Shown here: piece by piece, positions 46,254 through 57,258 of the stretch | How positions within the stretch are numbered: the stretch's first letter is position 1 | How the letters are laid out: the number at the start of each line of letters is the position of its first letter | Source: Charina bottae | Taxonomy: Eukaryota > Chordata > Lepidosauria > Squamata > Charinaidae | NCBI GenBank assembly: GCA_023362775.1 | Contig: JALMGJ010000020.1 | Coordinates: 7,753,501 to 7,817,500, forward strand | Length of the DNA stretch: 64,000 nucleotides | Reading direction: 5' to 3' | Translations under genes and position numbers: made by a program | Notes under the pieces: generated by a model | What the model was told of the DNA's origin: nothing | Database searches by the model: none | The model's input: the letters and a program-made list of their open reading frames with translations, nothing else

Positions 46254-46430
46254 TATTTATTTATTTATATTTCAAATTTAGTCACCGCCCATCCCACTCA
46301 AAGAGCACCTCTGGGTGGTTTACAATAAAACCAGAATAAATAGTCATTAAAATACAATAAAAACAACGTTCTTAAATAAAAAAATATATAATCCAAGCTA
46401 TAGATGTTAAAAAAGTTCTTAATTTAATTT
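46254..46430 (-). mobile_element. CR1/L2 LINE 3' end
   Basis: TTTA repeats, then aaatttagtcaccgcccatc and ctgggtggtttacaataaaa, the reverse of a CR1/L2 terminus and closely similar to 16340-16400. Confidence 0.65.
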
Positions 46431-46448
46431 ACAGGAGCAAATTAAATT

Positions 46449-46522
46449 ATTGCTTTTTAATAAATAATTAAAATTTTAATTATTTAATTATATAACTTTT
46501 TAATTATTTATTAAAAAGCAAT
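46449..46522. repeat. AT-rich inverted repeat
   Basis: Arms of 25 bp (attgctttttaataaataat... at 46449-46473 and its complement at 46498-46522) around a 24-bp AT spacer. It could extrude as a cruciform or be a tiny MITE; no recognisable ends. Confidence 0.7.
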
Positions 46523-47036
46523 AAAAAAATTAAACAGTGGCAATGATTTCAATAGCAATTAACGTCAATTAATGTAGGCTTGGATTCCACCCAGTGTCAT
46601 GTTTTGTGTTTTTTGTTTAAAGAGAAAAAGAATTAGACAGAATAATAAAATGCAGGTAAATGATCAAAACCAACAATATCAGTTAAAAAACTCATAAGAT
46701 TAGTAGCAGTTTATAGTCCTAGCATGTGGCCATTGAAATTAGATAGCTGTTGTTGTACATTTTGCCTGCCATATCTGCCAGCCTCCATGACCAACATCTC
46801 CTGATGATGGAAACCCTATATGACAAAGGCCTAAAAAGGAATTGAATGGTGGAGTTGGGTGGGCAAGGGGCAGGCCAAATGTATTTGATTTTAGAGCCTT
46901 CCCAGCTTCTGCCATACTCCAAGCCAGGGCAAATCACTGCCCTTTGTGATTAGCCAGTAGCCTTTTAGTACAATGTTCCTGAAGTATCTGATAAATTAGC
47001 TTAATGCTGAGAGGTCTGGAATTCATCTTCTGTTCC
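46523..47036. other. No gene recognised
   Basis: Nothing identifiable. Confidence 0.35.
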
Positions 47037-47125
47037 CCCACCCCACCCCATCCCATCCCATCCCACCCCATCCCATCCCATCCCATCCCATCCCATCCCA
47101 TCCCATCCCATCCCATCCCATCCCA
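47037..47125. repeat. (CCATC)n pentanucleotide repeat
   Basis: About 17 units of CCATC with two CCACC variants at the left, the clean part being uninterrupted from about 47068, which suggests current length variability. Confidence 0.95.
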
Positions 47126-47226
47126 AAGAAGCATTTCAATATAACCCAGTGGCACAACTGGGAAAAACTAATTTGGTGTTATTATTCAACAAAAGGTTGT
47201 CAGGATGATATGCTCATCTGCTAGAT

Positions 47227-48457
47227 CAGAGCTTTCCAAACTTTTCATGTTGGTGACACACTTTTTAGACATGCATAATTTCGCGACACACTCTTACAGC
47301 AGGGCATCATTTCATGACACACTCTTACAGCAGGGCACAAGGCAGGCACTAGGACCTGCATGGAATCACAGCAGGTTTGGAGACAGCAAGGCACAAGGCA
47401 GGCACTGGGACCTGTGTGGAATCCTGGCAGGGCAGGTTTGGAGGCAGCAAGGCACAAGGCAGGCACTGGGACCTGTGTGGAATCACAGCAGGTTTGGAGA
47501 CAGCAAGGCACAAGGCAGGCACTGGGACCTGTGTGGAATCCTGGCAGGGCAGGTTTGGAGGCAGCAAGGCACAAGGCAGGCACTAGGACCTTCGCGGAAT
47601 CCTGGCAGGGCAGGTTTGGAGGCAGCAAGGCACAAGGCAGGCACTAGGACCTTCGCGGAATCCTGGCAGGGCAGGTTTGGAGGCAGCAAGGCACAAGGCA
47701 GGCACTGGGACCTGTGTGGAATCCTGGCAGGGCAGGTTTGGAGGCAGCAAGGCACAAGGCAGGCACTGGGACCTGTGTGGAATCACAGCAGGTTTGGAGG
47801 CAGCAAGGCACAAGGCAGGCACTGGGACCTGTGTGGAATCCTGGCAGGGCAGGTTTGGAGGCAGCAAGGCACAAGGCAGGCACTGGGACCTGTGTGGAAT
47901 CACAGCAGGTTTGGAGACAGCAAGGCACAAGGCAGGCACTGGGACCTGTGTGGAATCCCGGCAGGGCAGGCTTGGAGGCAGCAAGGCACAAGGCAGGCAC
48001 TGGGACCTGTGTGGAATCACAGCAGGTTTGGAGACAGCAAGGCACAAGGCAGGCACTAGGACCTGCGTGGAATCCTGGCAGGGCAGGCTTGGAGGCAGCA
48101 AGGCACAAGGCAGGCACTAGGACCTGTGCAGAATCACAGCAGGTTTGGAGGCAGCAAGGCATAAGGCAGGCACTAGGACCTGCATGGAATCCTGGGAGGG
48201 CAGGCTTGGAGGCAGCAAGGCACAAGGCAGGCACTAGGACCTGTGCAGAATCACAGCAAGTTTGGAGGCAGCAAGGCACAAGGCAGGCACTGGGACCTGT
48301 GTGGAATCACAGCAGGTTTGGAGGCAGCAGGGCACAAAGCAGGCACCAGGACCTGCGTGGAATCCTGGCAGGGCTCGGAGGCAGCAGCAGCCGCGATACA
48401 CCCAGACACTGCAGCCAACACACTAATCTTTCACGACACACAGTTTGGAAAGCTCTG
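47227..48457. mobile_element. hAT MITE, GCTTTCC family, expanded by a minisatellite
   Basis: Ends CAGAGCTTTCCAAACTTTTC and CAGTTTGGAAAGCTCTG with exact duplication tgctagat (47219-47226, 48458-48465). Most of its 1231 bp is a tandem array (47334-48385). The flanks match 45757-45959, so this is one insertion whose central unit amplified. Confidence 0.93.
47334..48385. repeat. 56/61-bp minisatellite, 17 full units plus one partial
   Basis: Units begin gcacaaggcaggcact. Two length classes exist: 56 bp with aatcacagcaggtttgg and 61 bp with aatcctggcagggcaggttt. By my count the order of 17 units is 8 short and 9 long, often alternating, which implies amplification of a dimer. Because neither unit length is a multiple of three but the pair (117) is, long frames run through both strands; they are not genes. 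Confidence 0.9.
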
Positions 48458-48465
48458 TGCTAGAT

Positions 48466-48925
48466 AATTTTTGATTTGCTGGTAGACACATGATATCAAA
48501 GATGAAAACTTTTACCTGATTATGCAAAACAACAGTCTATCCAGGAAAACTGACTTTGTTATCTTTCACATCTACTGTATGAAACTGGAGATTGTGCTGA
48601 AGATCTAGCAAGAGTTCCTGCATAACAACATTGAAGCAGGAAGCCCAGATGATCTCTTTCCAACAATCCACTCTGCAATGACCTTTGAATGGCTTCTGAA
48701 ACCTAAGATATTAGGCAAATTGATGGTAAGAATCTAGTTTAGCTAGGTAATAATTTATTTGGATCACAGACAGAATTTGTCCTCCCTATTAATTTGTTGC
48801 AAAACCTATGTAAATAAACAAATTTTCATTAGAAGAAAGAACATTTCATCTGTTTCTCTCCATGGGAGCTACTCCACATGTAAGGGACTATAATGGAAGA
48901 AGGCCTTCTGTTCCTGATACATATG
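48466..48925. other. No gene recognised
   Basis: Plain sequence up to the Penelope end. Confidence 0.35.
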
Positions 48926-49369
48926 TGTGGAGTCCCAGGTGCTCTCTGTGCCTGGTTGTTTGCTTGCAGATATTTCATTACCTGGCTAGGTAACGTCATC
49001 AGTGCTAGTGAGTGTGGGGTTTGCTCCCTGTTTATATACAGTAGCTTGCCCTGCCAGTGTTGGTGGGGGTGTGGTTTTCTCCTTGGTAGTTCCTTGATTA
49101 GGTATTGTTTTCTGCTTGATTGTTTGTATGGTGTTAATCCCTGCTTATCTGGGTGTTGGTTGCTGGAAAGGATGTATTCTGGTCTTTTTGTTTCCTTCTT
49201 ATCTTTTTGTTGTCTCTTTTGAATGGTGTGTAAATGGTGTGTAAAAAACAGGAAAGGGTCTTCTTCAGGCTATGGAATGCACTTTGTAAGGGGGGGTGTT
49301 TGGCTTCCACTCTTCCAGTAATTAGAAAGATGACAAAACTGCTTCATTATATTTATAACATCATTCGCA

Positions 49370-49555
49370 CACCGGGGGTGGGGTTTGCAGGCGGGAGCCA
49401 ATCACGTGGAAGGGGGAGGGGTTTGCGGGCAGGAGCCAATTGCACAGAAGGGGGCGGGTTTGTGGGCGGGAGCTCCTAGAGGGCCAGACCAAATGATTTC
49501 GCGTGCCTTATATGGCCCATATAAGAACGTCGCAGGCCGGACGTTCCCCACCCCT
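49370..49555. mobile_element. hAT MITE fragment inside Penelope
   Basis: Three GC-box/CCAAT units (ggggtttgcaggcgggagcc, aatcacgtgg and variants) followed by a different hAT terminus (ggccggacgttccccacccctg, quoted here only as its recognisable end). The left end is missing. The units are those of 14640-14946 and 39874-39990. Confidence 0.65.
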
Positions 49556-49928
49556 GATCTACAACATGCAGTGTAAGGACTGTAGCAGCCACTATGTAGA
49601 ACAGACTGGCAGAAGACTAGCAGAACGCATCCATGAACACCAACTAGCAATCAGAAGACACGATGAAAACTCCTTAATCTCACAACACATGGACAGACTT
49701 AACCATACTTTCAACTGGGAAACTGTGAGCATCTTAAACCAAGCTAAATCCAAAAATGCTAGGGAATTCCTGGAAGCTTGGCATTCAGACAAATCAGCCA
49801 TCAATAGACACATAGAGATAAACCACATTTGCACACCATTCAAACGAGTCAATAAAAAAGCTAAGAACGAAAGAAAAAGGCAGGGCACATCCTTTCCAGC
49901 AACCAACACCCAGATAAGCAGGGGTTAA
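49556..49928 (+). pseudogene. Penelope GIY-YIG endonuclease domain
   Basis: About 123 codons open: starts [20 protein letters not shown], then [43 protein letters not shown] and [12 protein letters not shown], ending at a stop after ISRG. This is the C-terminal endonuclease of Penelope retroelements: Cys-x2-Cys, the YIG half changed to YVE, the conserved Arg and the EH/EAW glutamates. Upstream RT sequence is absent, so it is a dead fragment. Confidence 0.8.
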
Positions 49929-50169
49929 CACCAGACAAACAATCAAGCAGAAAACAGTACCCCAATCAAGGAACTACCAAGGAGAAAACCACACCCCCAC
50001 CAACACTGGCAGGGCAAGTTACTGTATATAAACAGGGAGCAAACCCCACACTCACTCACACTGATGACGTTGCCTAGCCAGGTAATGAAACGTCTGCAAG
50101 CAAACAACCAGGCACAGAGAGCACCAAGGACTCCACAGTTCAACCCTGAGCTACATATACTCTCTTCTA

Positions 50170-51225
50170 TTGATCATATGTGTTTCAGTGCAAAAGACAG
50201 TAGGATGATGATATATTGGGACACACATCTCTTCCATATAAGCCCCAGCCTTTGCCAAACCAGTTATTCTAAATATCTAGCCTTCTTGAAAGTAAAGCTA
50301 TTTCTTATTTATGTATTTACGAGATATACAGTATATGTCACCTATCAGAGTGAAACATAAAAAAAGATAATGGCTTACATCAATACAGCATTAGAATGCA
50401 GTAACAGTTAACAATCAATCAAATGAAAAAGTAACATGGATCTGGATTCACCATCAGTCTCTCGGATGCTCATTTTGTCATTAATGTCAGGCATCCTGAA
50501 TTCTTACCCAGGCTGCTTCTGGATGGACCTTTTAACATGCAATATATTTTCTGCATTATGGCTGCTTCATGAAGTTTCCAGATGATATTTCCAGATCCTT
50601 TGGCTATCAACTCATTTTTCTTGTGTGAACGAAGAGAATCTACAGCATTTAGGTGGAAAAACCTGAAATACCCATGCAGGTTTCCAACGGTGTAACAGTT
50701 CCATAGTGCTTGGGGCAGAAGATAACTCCAAAGATAGCAATGATATTCATTATTCCTTCCTAGTTCCGTTCACTAAATGTCCTTGTTCTCAGAATGAATG
50801 CACACATCTGCACACATGCTTTTCTCTCATTAGTTTTTTTTTAAGATACAAGAATTCCAGCTGCAGTTTTGAACCTAGTTCTGTACCTCACTTCTTCCTC
50901 CCTTCTATGTGCAAAGCACATATTTCTATGCCAGTGTAGGAGCAGGTTGTCTACTTGTAAGCACATTTTTTTTTCATTTTAAAAAAGGATTTTGTTCTGC
51001 ATCATCTGCAGTACTTTGCTATCTTGTGCCTCTGGAATTCCTATGGAAAAAAGTATAGAATGGAATAAAATAGGCTGTTTGTGAGCATAAAAGCAGTTTT
51101 AGCACAGTTTCCCACCCCACCCTGTTTCCTGTGTATTCTCAACATTTGCCATGGTGATGATGGGGTATATGCTGGCTTAAAGGGGAAAAACCGAGGCTTG
51201 AGAATAAACAGACAAGAATGCAGCT
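50170..51225. other. No gene recognised
   Basis: A possible LINE end near 50300-50400 (tatttatgtatttacgagat) is too worn to classify. The frame at 50706-50939 has no support. Confidence 0.35.
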
Positions 51226-51228
51226 TGT

Positions 51229-51738
51229 TAGGGCCAACAGTGTTTACTGATAGGCGTAAGGCAATAATGCAGATACAGTACATTATCGCAACAATGAAAA
51301 AGATGAATATACAGGATACAGCATTGTAAAAGGAAAAACAAAACAAACTTATAAGCAGAGTTCCGTGTATTGATCCCAGGGCCAGAGTTCCTGCCATGGC
51401 CTATACCCAAAGCCAGGCATAGCTCACTCTGCCCAGTCCATGGGAAGTGAACACGTGAAGAACTACATAGCTAAGAGACACTAGAAATCAAGAAGACATA
51501 GAACACCATTTTACATGGTTGTATATTCAGACCTTCTAGCATTCTGATTGGCTGGAAGTTAGCTGTTACACACACTAGGCCTCAAAGTACACAGCATGAC
51601 CTGCTATTGGTTAGCAGTGCTGCATCTACGCACTGAGTTCCCCCCTTCCTTGCTCAGAGGGGGCGTGAGGAAGGCTTCCCACGGAAAGATATCAGGAGGC
51701 TTCACTTTCATGGGAAGATCCATTGCTAGCCATAACAA
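51229..51738 (-). mobile_element. Solitary LTR-like segment
   Basis: Bounded by TGTTAGGGCC and GCCATAACA, so the minus strand starts TGTTATGG and ends GGCCCTAACA as retroviral LTRs do. The left part (cagtgtttactgataggcg) would be the U5 end. No internal genes and no clear target duplication. Confidence 0.5.
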
Positions 51739-52199
51739 TGGTACCTTCTAGCTTCATATCTAATGCAGATGTAAACAAAGCCAAGGCTTCTCTGTTATCC
51801 AGCCACCTGGCATTCACGTCATCATCAGAATGCTTTTGCTTTGTACGGGAATAATTCGCCAGGGCAACATAAGAACTCTAACAGGTGAAAGGTCTTAATT
51901 TTGTCCCTCCAGCATTTCTAAAAAAAAAAAGTCACTAAAAACTTATGAGTTTCTAATCAGCAATATATTGTTATTTGCACTGACATAATTCTGGAATTCC
52001 AGAGTAAAAATAGAATCATGCAAGCATACACACCCATACTCACTAGCATCTCGGTGTGTGTATGTTTGCAATTCATGAAGGTTATGGTTCCAAAATTCCA
52101 GAATTAAAGACTTAAAAAAAAAGCATTCCTGCCAGCCACACACTGGTATCCAGAATTCTGAGGGGTGGGTGCATGGGCATAATACTTGCTAAGTTCAAA
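51739..52199. other. No gene recognised
   Basis: Plain sequence. Confidence 0.35.
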
Positions 52200-52686
52200 A
52201 CAAATGGAGAATAGCTAGTTCCTCCACTCCCTCATTGAAGGATTCTGCTGCAGAATTTTTTTTTTAAAATAGCTTCTCAGTATATACTAGGTACTGTTCT
52301 ATCTAGACAACAAGATGGTTCATGCTACCCTTGGTATAACCTTATATTTCTTCTTATGTGTTCTGTTTCCAGCCACATATTCTATTCCCTCTTATTTTTC
52401 TTGATCAGATGATATTCCATGCCCTTATGAAACTGTTTTGGGGTACTCTATCTAGTTCTAAATATTTGGGGGGTATCTTCAAACCTTGCTTTCTGCGGAT
52501 GTATGGGTATTGTCAGAGCTACAGCTCCAGGAACACAAGAAGACTAAATCCGTTTTAGAGATGAAATGGTGATGAGAGCTGTTTTAAATCTATTTAATTT
52601 TTGACTACTGATCATACTTCACATAGATGAACAAATGGAGAATAGCTAGTTCCTCCACTCCCTCATGTAAGGATTCTGCTGCAGAA
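52200..52686. repeat. Inserted 370-bp segment flanked by a 56-bp direct duplication
   Basis: The 56-bp stretch beginning acaaatggagaatagctagt occurs at 52200-52255 and 52631-52686 with two differences. Between them, 52256-52630 is nearly identical to 58458-58828 (shared from ttttttaaaatagcttctca to cttcacatagat). I see no transposon ends in the segment. Confidence 0.75.
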
Positions 52687-52930
52687 AGGAGGAGGTGGCA
52701 AGGGTGTCCAAGTCTCCTGGCCCAGGCATTGTCAGCTGCTCTGCTTGATGGCTGGAGGAAGATTTGCTTTCAAGGAGAGGGGGGTGCTCTTTGTGCAGGC
52801 CAAGAAAGCCAGAATCTGCAGAGGAAGTAGCAATGTAGAAGAGCAGCTCCTGTGAGGAAGCTGCCTGCCTTCCAGTCCTCTAACTGCAGAAAAAATTTTT
52901 GTGGCAGGAATCACTCCAGCCTTTTATTCC
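52687..52930. other. No gene recognised
   Basis: Short spacer between the insertion and the tetranucleotide repeats. Confidence 0.35.
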
Positions 52931-52932
52931 GA

Positions 52933-53054
52933 CCATCCATCCATCCATCCATCCATCCATCCATCCATCCATCCATCCATCCATCCATCACTTCATTCAT
53001 TCATTCATTCATTCATTCATTCATTCATTCATTCATTCATTCATTCATTCATTC
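52933..53054. repeat. (CCAT)n then (TCAT)n microsatellites
   Basis: About 14 CCAT units (52933-52989) switch after one cactt interruption to about 16 CATT units (52991-53054). The Ile/His/Ser/Pro frames across it are artefacts. It forms the tail end of the LINE copy to its right. Confidence 0.95.
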
Positions 53055-53450
53055 AGCCAAGTGGCTTACATATTAAAAGCCATGAAGAACAAAAACAAAA
53101 CAAAACAAGATAATGAACGTTCGGAATAACACAGCACAACCCCCCAAACACAACACAACACTCCAAAATGAGACAGGGCCCAGCAACCATCCTACCCCCA
53201 GGTCTGGGAGCAAACCCAGGTTTTCCAAGACTTATGGAACACCCTCGGGGTGGGAGCCTATGGATCTCTGGGGAGACGCTGTTGCAGAGGGCAGGCAGCA
53301 CTTCTCTGTCCCGAAAGATGACATTGTTTAATTGAAGGGACCCAGAATGCACCCACTCTGCCCTTTCTTACTGGCCAGGCAGAAACTATCAGATAGGCGG
53401 CCCCTCCAATAAGCGTTAGCCAACTTGTTTCCAGATTTGATCTGGGAAGG
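53055..53450 (-). mobile_element. CR1/L2 LINE 3' region
   Basis: The order aagtggcttacatattaaaa, gcaggcagcacttctctgtc, ccgaaagatgacattgttta and attgaagggacccagaatgc fits the reverse of a CR1/L2 ORF end and 3' UTR, with the CATT tract taking the place of the usual A-rich tail. Confidence 0.6.
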
Positions 53451-53565
53451 AGATAGGTGCTTCCAGGAAGGGGTTGCTCTTCAGAGTTGGTATCTAGGTA
53501 AATGATTGAGTCCATTAAGAGGAAGGGGGTCTTCTTTGAAACTAGATCTACATAAAAAAAAAAAC

Positions 53566-54061
53566 CAGGCCCGCAACTAGGGTCTGTGTCACCCGGGGCA
53601 AACATGGATTCCGCGCCCCCCATGGATTCCACATCTCCCCACAGGGTTGAGTCCCCCCCACTCCCCCAGTGCAGACCCCCCTCCACAAAGCAGCATGGGG
53701 CTCCCACGGGACAAGCGCCAAAAAATAAATTGCTCCTGGCTGCAATCTCTCCCGTGCCCTCGGCTCCTGGGGAAGGACCCACTGCGCTCCTGTCTGCCCA
53801 TCCGGGCCGGGTGGAGTGAGCTGCCCACCACCACGTTCCCAAGCAGGATGGTCCGGAGCAGCGCCGAGGGGGGGGGCACAGCCCTGCAGCCACCCAGGAG
53901 CCCACGGCCAGCCCCGGGGAGCAGATAAGCCCAGCTGTGCAACACCCCGGTGGGCCTCTTCAGGGGCGGCGGCAACAGGAGCGCGGGCCTCCCTCAGGGC
54001 TGGCCGTCGAAAAAGGCATTTTGGCACATGCCCCGCTTGCCCACCCCTAGTTGCGGCCCTG
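53566..54061. mobile_element. hAT MITE, CAGGCCCGCAACTAGGG ends
   Basis: Left end CAGGCCCGCAACTAGGG, right end CCCTAGTTGCGGCCCTG, flanked by nearly equal A-rich octamers (aaaaaaac, aaaaaacc). The 496-bp GC-rich interior has long chance frames on both strands (215, 180, 128 codons) but none resembles a transposase. Confidence 0.8.
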
Positions 54062-54181
54062 AAAAAACCCACCCTGCTGAAGCTGTACAAATAACTTTAT
54101 GAAAGCAAGTGGCAAGACACCTCTTTAATATATAAAGCGCTTTAGAACAATGTAGAAATAATCAAAAGAAATAAGATGAAG

Positions 54182-54999
54182 TATGTCTATGAAGGTTCTC
54201 AGTCATCCAGGTGGAATTGTCTGTAGCTTGAATCATGTCAACTGGATTTCTATTTTCTCAGTGGAAACGTTTCACTCCTTATCCAACGAGCTTCTTCAGT
54301 CTGAGCAAAGTTGGTAAGGGAATCCTAAATATGTTTCTAGGTAGCTGTGTGACCTTACACCTGGGGGCATGGTTATACATGGTTATACCTGGGGACTTAA
54401 AATAACATCTCAATATAACCATGCTCCCAGGTGTAAGGTCACTCTGTTGCTCTGAACTTTACATTGGAGAAACCAAACAACTTTTATACAGGAGGATGGC
54501 CCAACACAGGAGAAGTAACACCACAGGACCAGAGTCAGCAGTTTATCTTCATCTAAAGGAAAAAGGACACTCATTTGAGGACATTAATGTTCACATTTTA
54601 GACAGAGAAGATAGGTGGTTTGAGAGAGGGGTCAAGGAATCCATTTATGCCAACTTGGAAAATCCTTCCTTGAATAGAGGTGGGGGCCTCAGGCACAATC
54701 TTTCTCCCATCTTTCTCCCGGCTTTGTCTTCTGTGCCTAGGAAGATTAAGACCATTTCGCAAGCTCAACAGCAGCATGGTAATCTTAACGATCCTCCTTT
54801 AGATGATAAAGGGACTTAGAAATAAACATCTCAAAATAACCATGACCTAGCCCCAGGTGCAAGGTCACACAGCCACCCTAGAAACATATTTAAGGATTCC
54901 CTTACTAACTTTGCTCAGACTGAAGAAGCTCCTTGGATAAGGAGCGAAACGTTTCCACTGAGAAAATAGAAATCCAGTTGACATGATTCAAGCTACAGA
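54182..54999 (+). mobile_element. Penelope-like element, second type
   Basis: Inverted ends: the left arm has ggtggaattgtctgtagctt and tcttcagtctgagcaaagtt, and the right arm from about 54826 its complement. A 13-bp target duplication aaataagatgaag lies at 54169-54181 and 55000-55012. The same ends alone form the remnant at 2242-2486. The reverse transcriptase is deleted and only the endonuclease end remains. Confidence 0.88.
54421..54819 (+). pseudogene. Penelope GIY-YIG endonuclease domain
   Basis: An open frame of 132 codons. The useful part starts at SELYIGETKQLLYRRMAQHR, with the YIG box, conserved Arg and His, followed by HLKEKGHSFED, HILDREDRWFERGVKESI with the family glutamate, and an NRGGGLRHNLS tail typical of Penelope endonucleases. 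It lacks the upstream half (GIY strand and RT), so the frame ATG is arbitrary and the fragment is inactive alone. Confidence 0.85.
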
Positions 55000-55258
55000 A
55001 AATAAGATGAAGGATTGGCCAATCTAGAGGTTTCATCTTGCTTGCTCCTCACAGAGATGCATGGTTCCTGATCTCCCCAGGAGGGAGTTCTCTGGAAATC
55101 CTTCTCCTGTACTGACTACTTGCCAGGAGAATTGGCAGTAGAAGTCAGAGTGAAGTAGCTAAAAGGGGCCTCACATGCCAGCTTTCCCAGCCAAAGTGCT
55201 GCTGGGCACGCATAGGCTTATGGTGGTGACCTAGGAAGTCCTTCAAAGCAGCTATGTC

Positions 55259-55428
55259 CAGGGATGGAACTAGGGTCTGTGTCACCTGGGGCAAACATGG
55301 ATTTCGCGCCCCCCCATGGGTTATTTTGTCATTTTGGCGCCCCCCGGGCATCATTTTGGCGCTCCCCCCAGCACAACGCCCGGGGCACATGCCCCGCTTG
55401 CCCCCCGCCCCCCCTAATTGCAGCCCTG
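55259..55428. mobile_element. hAT MITE, CAGGGATGGAACTAGGG ends, short copy
   Basis: Left end CAGGGATGGAACTAGGG, right end CTAATTGCAGCCCTG, duplication gctatgtc/gctatgta. The interior shares gtctgtgtcacctggggcaa and acatgccccgcttgcccc with 53566-54061, of which it is an internally shorter relative. Confidence 0.82.
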
Positions 55429-55436
55429 GCTATGTA

Positions 55437-57250
55437 AGCCTTCTAGGGGAAGCACTTTGAGGTAGGAAGCTTGGTGCCCATTGTGCGTGCCAATGCACTT
55501 TGTGAAGCACTGTTTTGAATGCTTTGCACAGCCCTTCTAACTACATATAGGCCATCGTCACTTCCTAAACTAAAGCCATAAGGCTCCCTGGACAGGCCTC
55601 CATGTTTTGAGGCAATTGTTGATATTTTTGTAGGATACGCTTGAGATTCACACAGCTTGCAGTAGAGAGATACTTTCTCCCATGCTTAAATGTACAGATG
55701 TTGTCTTAAAACCTTGCAACAGAATTTAACTGTTTGAAAATTCAAATGTTGGAAGCCGTCCACTGTAAAATGTCCCACAAATTGCACTTAGGGCACCTGT
55801 GCTGTGGGTAAGCCTGCTGCGCTTTGACTGAGATGCATACCCCATTCCATAATTACACTTGAAGCACTGAAACATTTATCCTGGAAATGGAGGGATCTAT
55901 TTGCTCCTCAGCTCACATTGCCTTTAATGAAAGTTACTTATGTATATTGAAGGGGGAAAAATCCACTTGATTTGGAAAGCTTCCATCATGACTTGATCCA
56001 TCATTCCAATTCTAACTCAGGAAAGAAGAACTGATATGAGGTATTGAAATAGCAAGAGACTGAGCATAATTTCCTTTGTGTGTATGTTTGTGTGCATCCT
56101 ATCATTTGCTTTCCTGTAATACAACTTCACATTAAAGGCATAAATTGACTGAGTAGGAGAATTTGGATTAAGTATTACTCAGTTTGAGATGATCTAATTT
56201 GATTACCATGATTTATGAGACTAAGCAAAAGATGTTCTCTGCCATTTGTTCCCTCAGGTCACTTTCCCTAATTAAGTTGTCTGGGGGACAAATTTAAATA
56301 ATTCTTAGGAAAAAGGACCAAGCATTTCTCCTGCCTGCTAAATTTATTACAAAGTGTCTGTGTCTAGTTAAAAGATTTGCTTCCATCAGCCATGGTCATT
56401 TTTGATGCAATCAAGCTAATATTCTTTAGCTTGTGGTGATCATGGATCATAGCAAAACAAAATAGAAGTTCAGTGTAAATAAGTGTTCAGTGTAAAAAAA
56501 TATTTATGATCCTAGACCTAAGTTTTATACAATACAAAGTACACCAAAATATATGAATAGAACTAGAATATTAAAATACATAACTAATAGTTGTCTAGCA
56601 TGAAAATGGTTTATTTATCATATCCTATATAAACCCAGAGTTTCCTAATAATTTCTCATATATGAAGAAAATGTGGCAACCTTTTTAGCAATTTCTGAGG
56701 AATTATCTGCTCTCAAAAAGTGCATTTTTCCCCCAAAGAGCAGCCTGAGTGATTAATACAAAGAGCGGCTTTCGGGACACTGTGTCTGATATAACGGGCA
56801 GCTCAGAAAATTTGTGATATAAATACCACTATACCCTCCACACAAGAACAGATATAATCTTAGAAGGGATGTTGTTATACCTCCCTCCAGAACCACTGAT
56901 AGTAAGCATTTGGCCTAGCAAGTGTAAATGATTTTCTCTGAGGAAGTTCAACATTCAATAAGTGTAACAAATCCACCAAAGTAGAATCTGGAAGAATATC
57001 ACACCAGCAATTGTTTATTTGAATTACATTAATCTTCTATAAATTTTCTTTGACTTTTCTTAAGAGACAAAGTCTCTCTTGTTCTCTCTCCTCGCACACA
57101 TATAATAGCAAATCAACAGTAACCAAAACTGCTGAGTGAATAAAAGATTTTTGATTGGTACCGAAAAAGGACAGCAATGCTGGTAGAAGGCGGGCCACCA
57201 TAGAGAAAGAACCACATGTCACAGCTACCACAATTGAAAAAGCCCTCTCC
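55437..57250. other. No gene or named repeat seen
   Basis: 1.8 kb of AT-rich sequence without recognisable transposon pieces, which is unusual for this window. It could be intronic or conserved non-coding DNA; this needs an alignment to decide. Confidence 0.4.
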
Positions 57251-57258
57251 CTCTATAA

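Larger units (their letters stand above)
48926..50168 (+). mobile_element. Penelope-like element with inverted ends
   Basis: The left end (tgcctggttgtttgcttgca, then taacgtcatcagtgctagtg and tgtggggtttgctccctg, to about 49215) is the reverse complement of the right end (about 49915-50140), which is the arrangement of Penelope pseudo-LTRs. The endonuclease frame lies next to the right end; the reverse transcriptase is deleted. Possible target duplication gatacatatgtgt/gatcatatgtgt at about 48917 and 50169. Confidence 0.8.

Noticed and set aside
47334..48385. CRISPR-like array
   Set aside because: The repeats are directly adjacent with no spacers, lie inside a vertebrate transposon, and no cas genes exist.
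47205..48463. Long open frames on both strands (284, 249, 211, 172 codons) with repeated motifs
   Set aside because: They are translations of the 56/61-bp minisatellite inside a hAT MITE; all six frames stay open because the unit lacks stops, and there is no gene context.
52852..53129. Ser-Ile-His-Pro repeat protein
   Set aside because: Translation of (CCAT)n and (TCAT)n microsatellites.
53258..54094. Proteins of 215 and 180 codons on the minus strand and 92-93 on the plus strand
   Set aside because: They straddle a LINE end and a GC-rich hAT MITE; no transposase or other family features.
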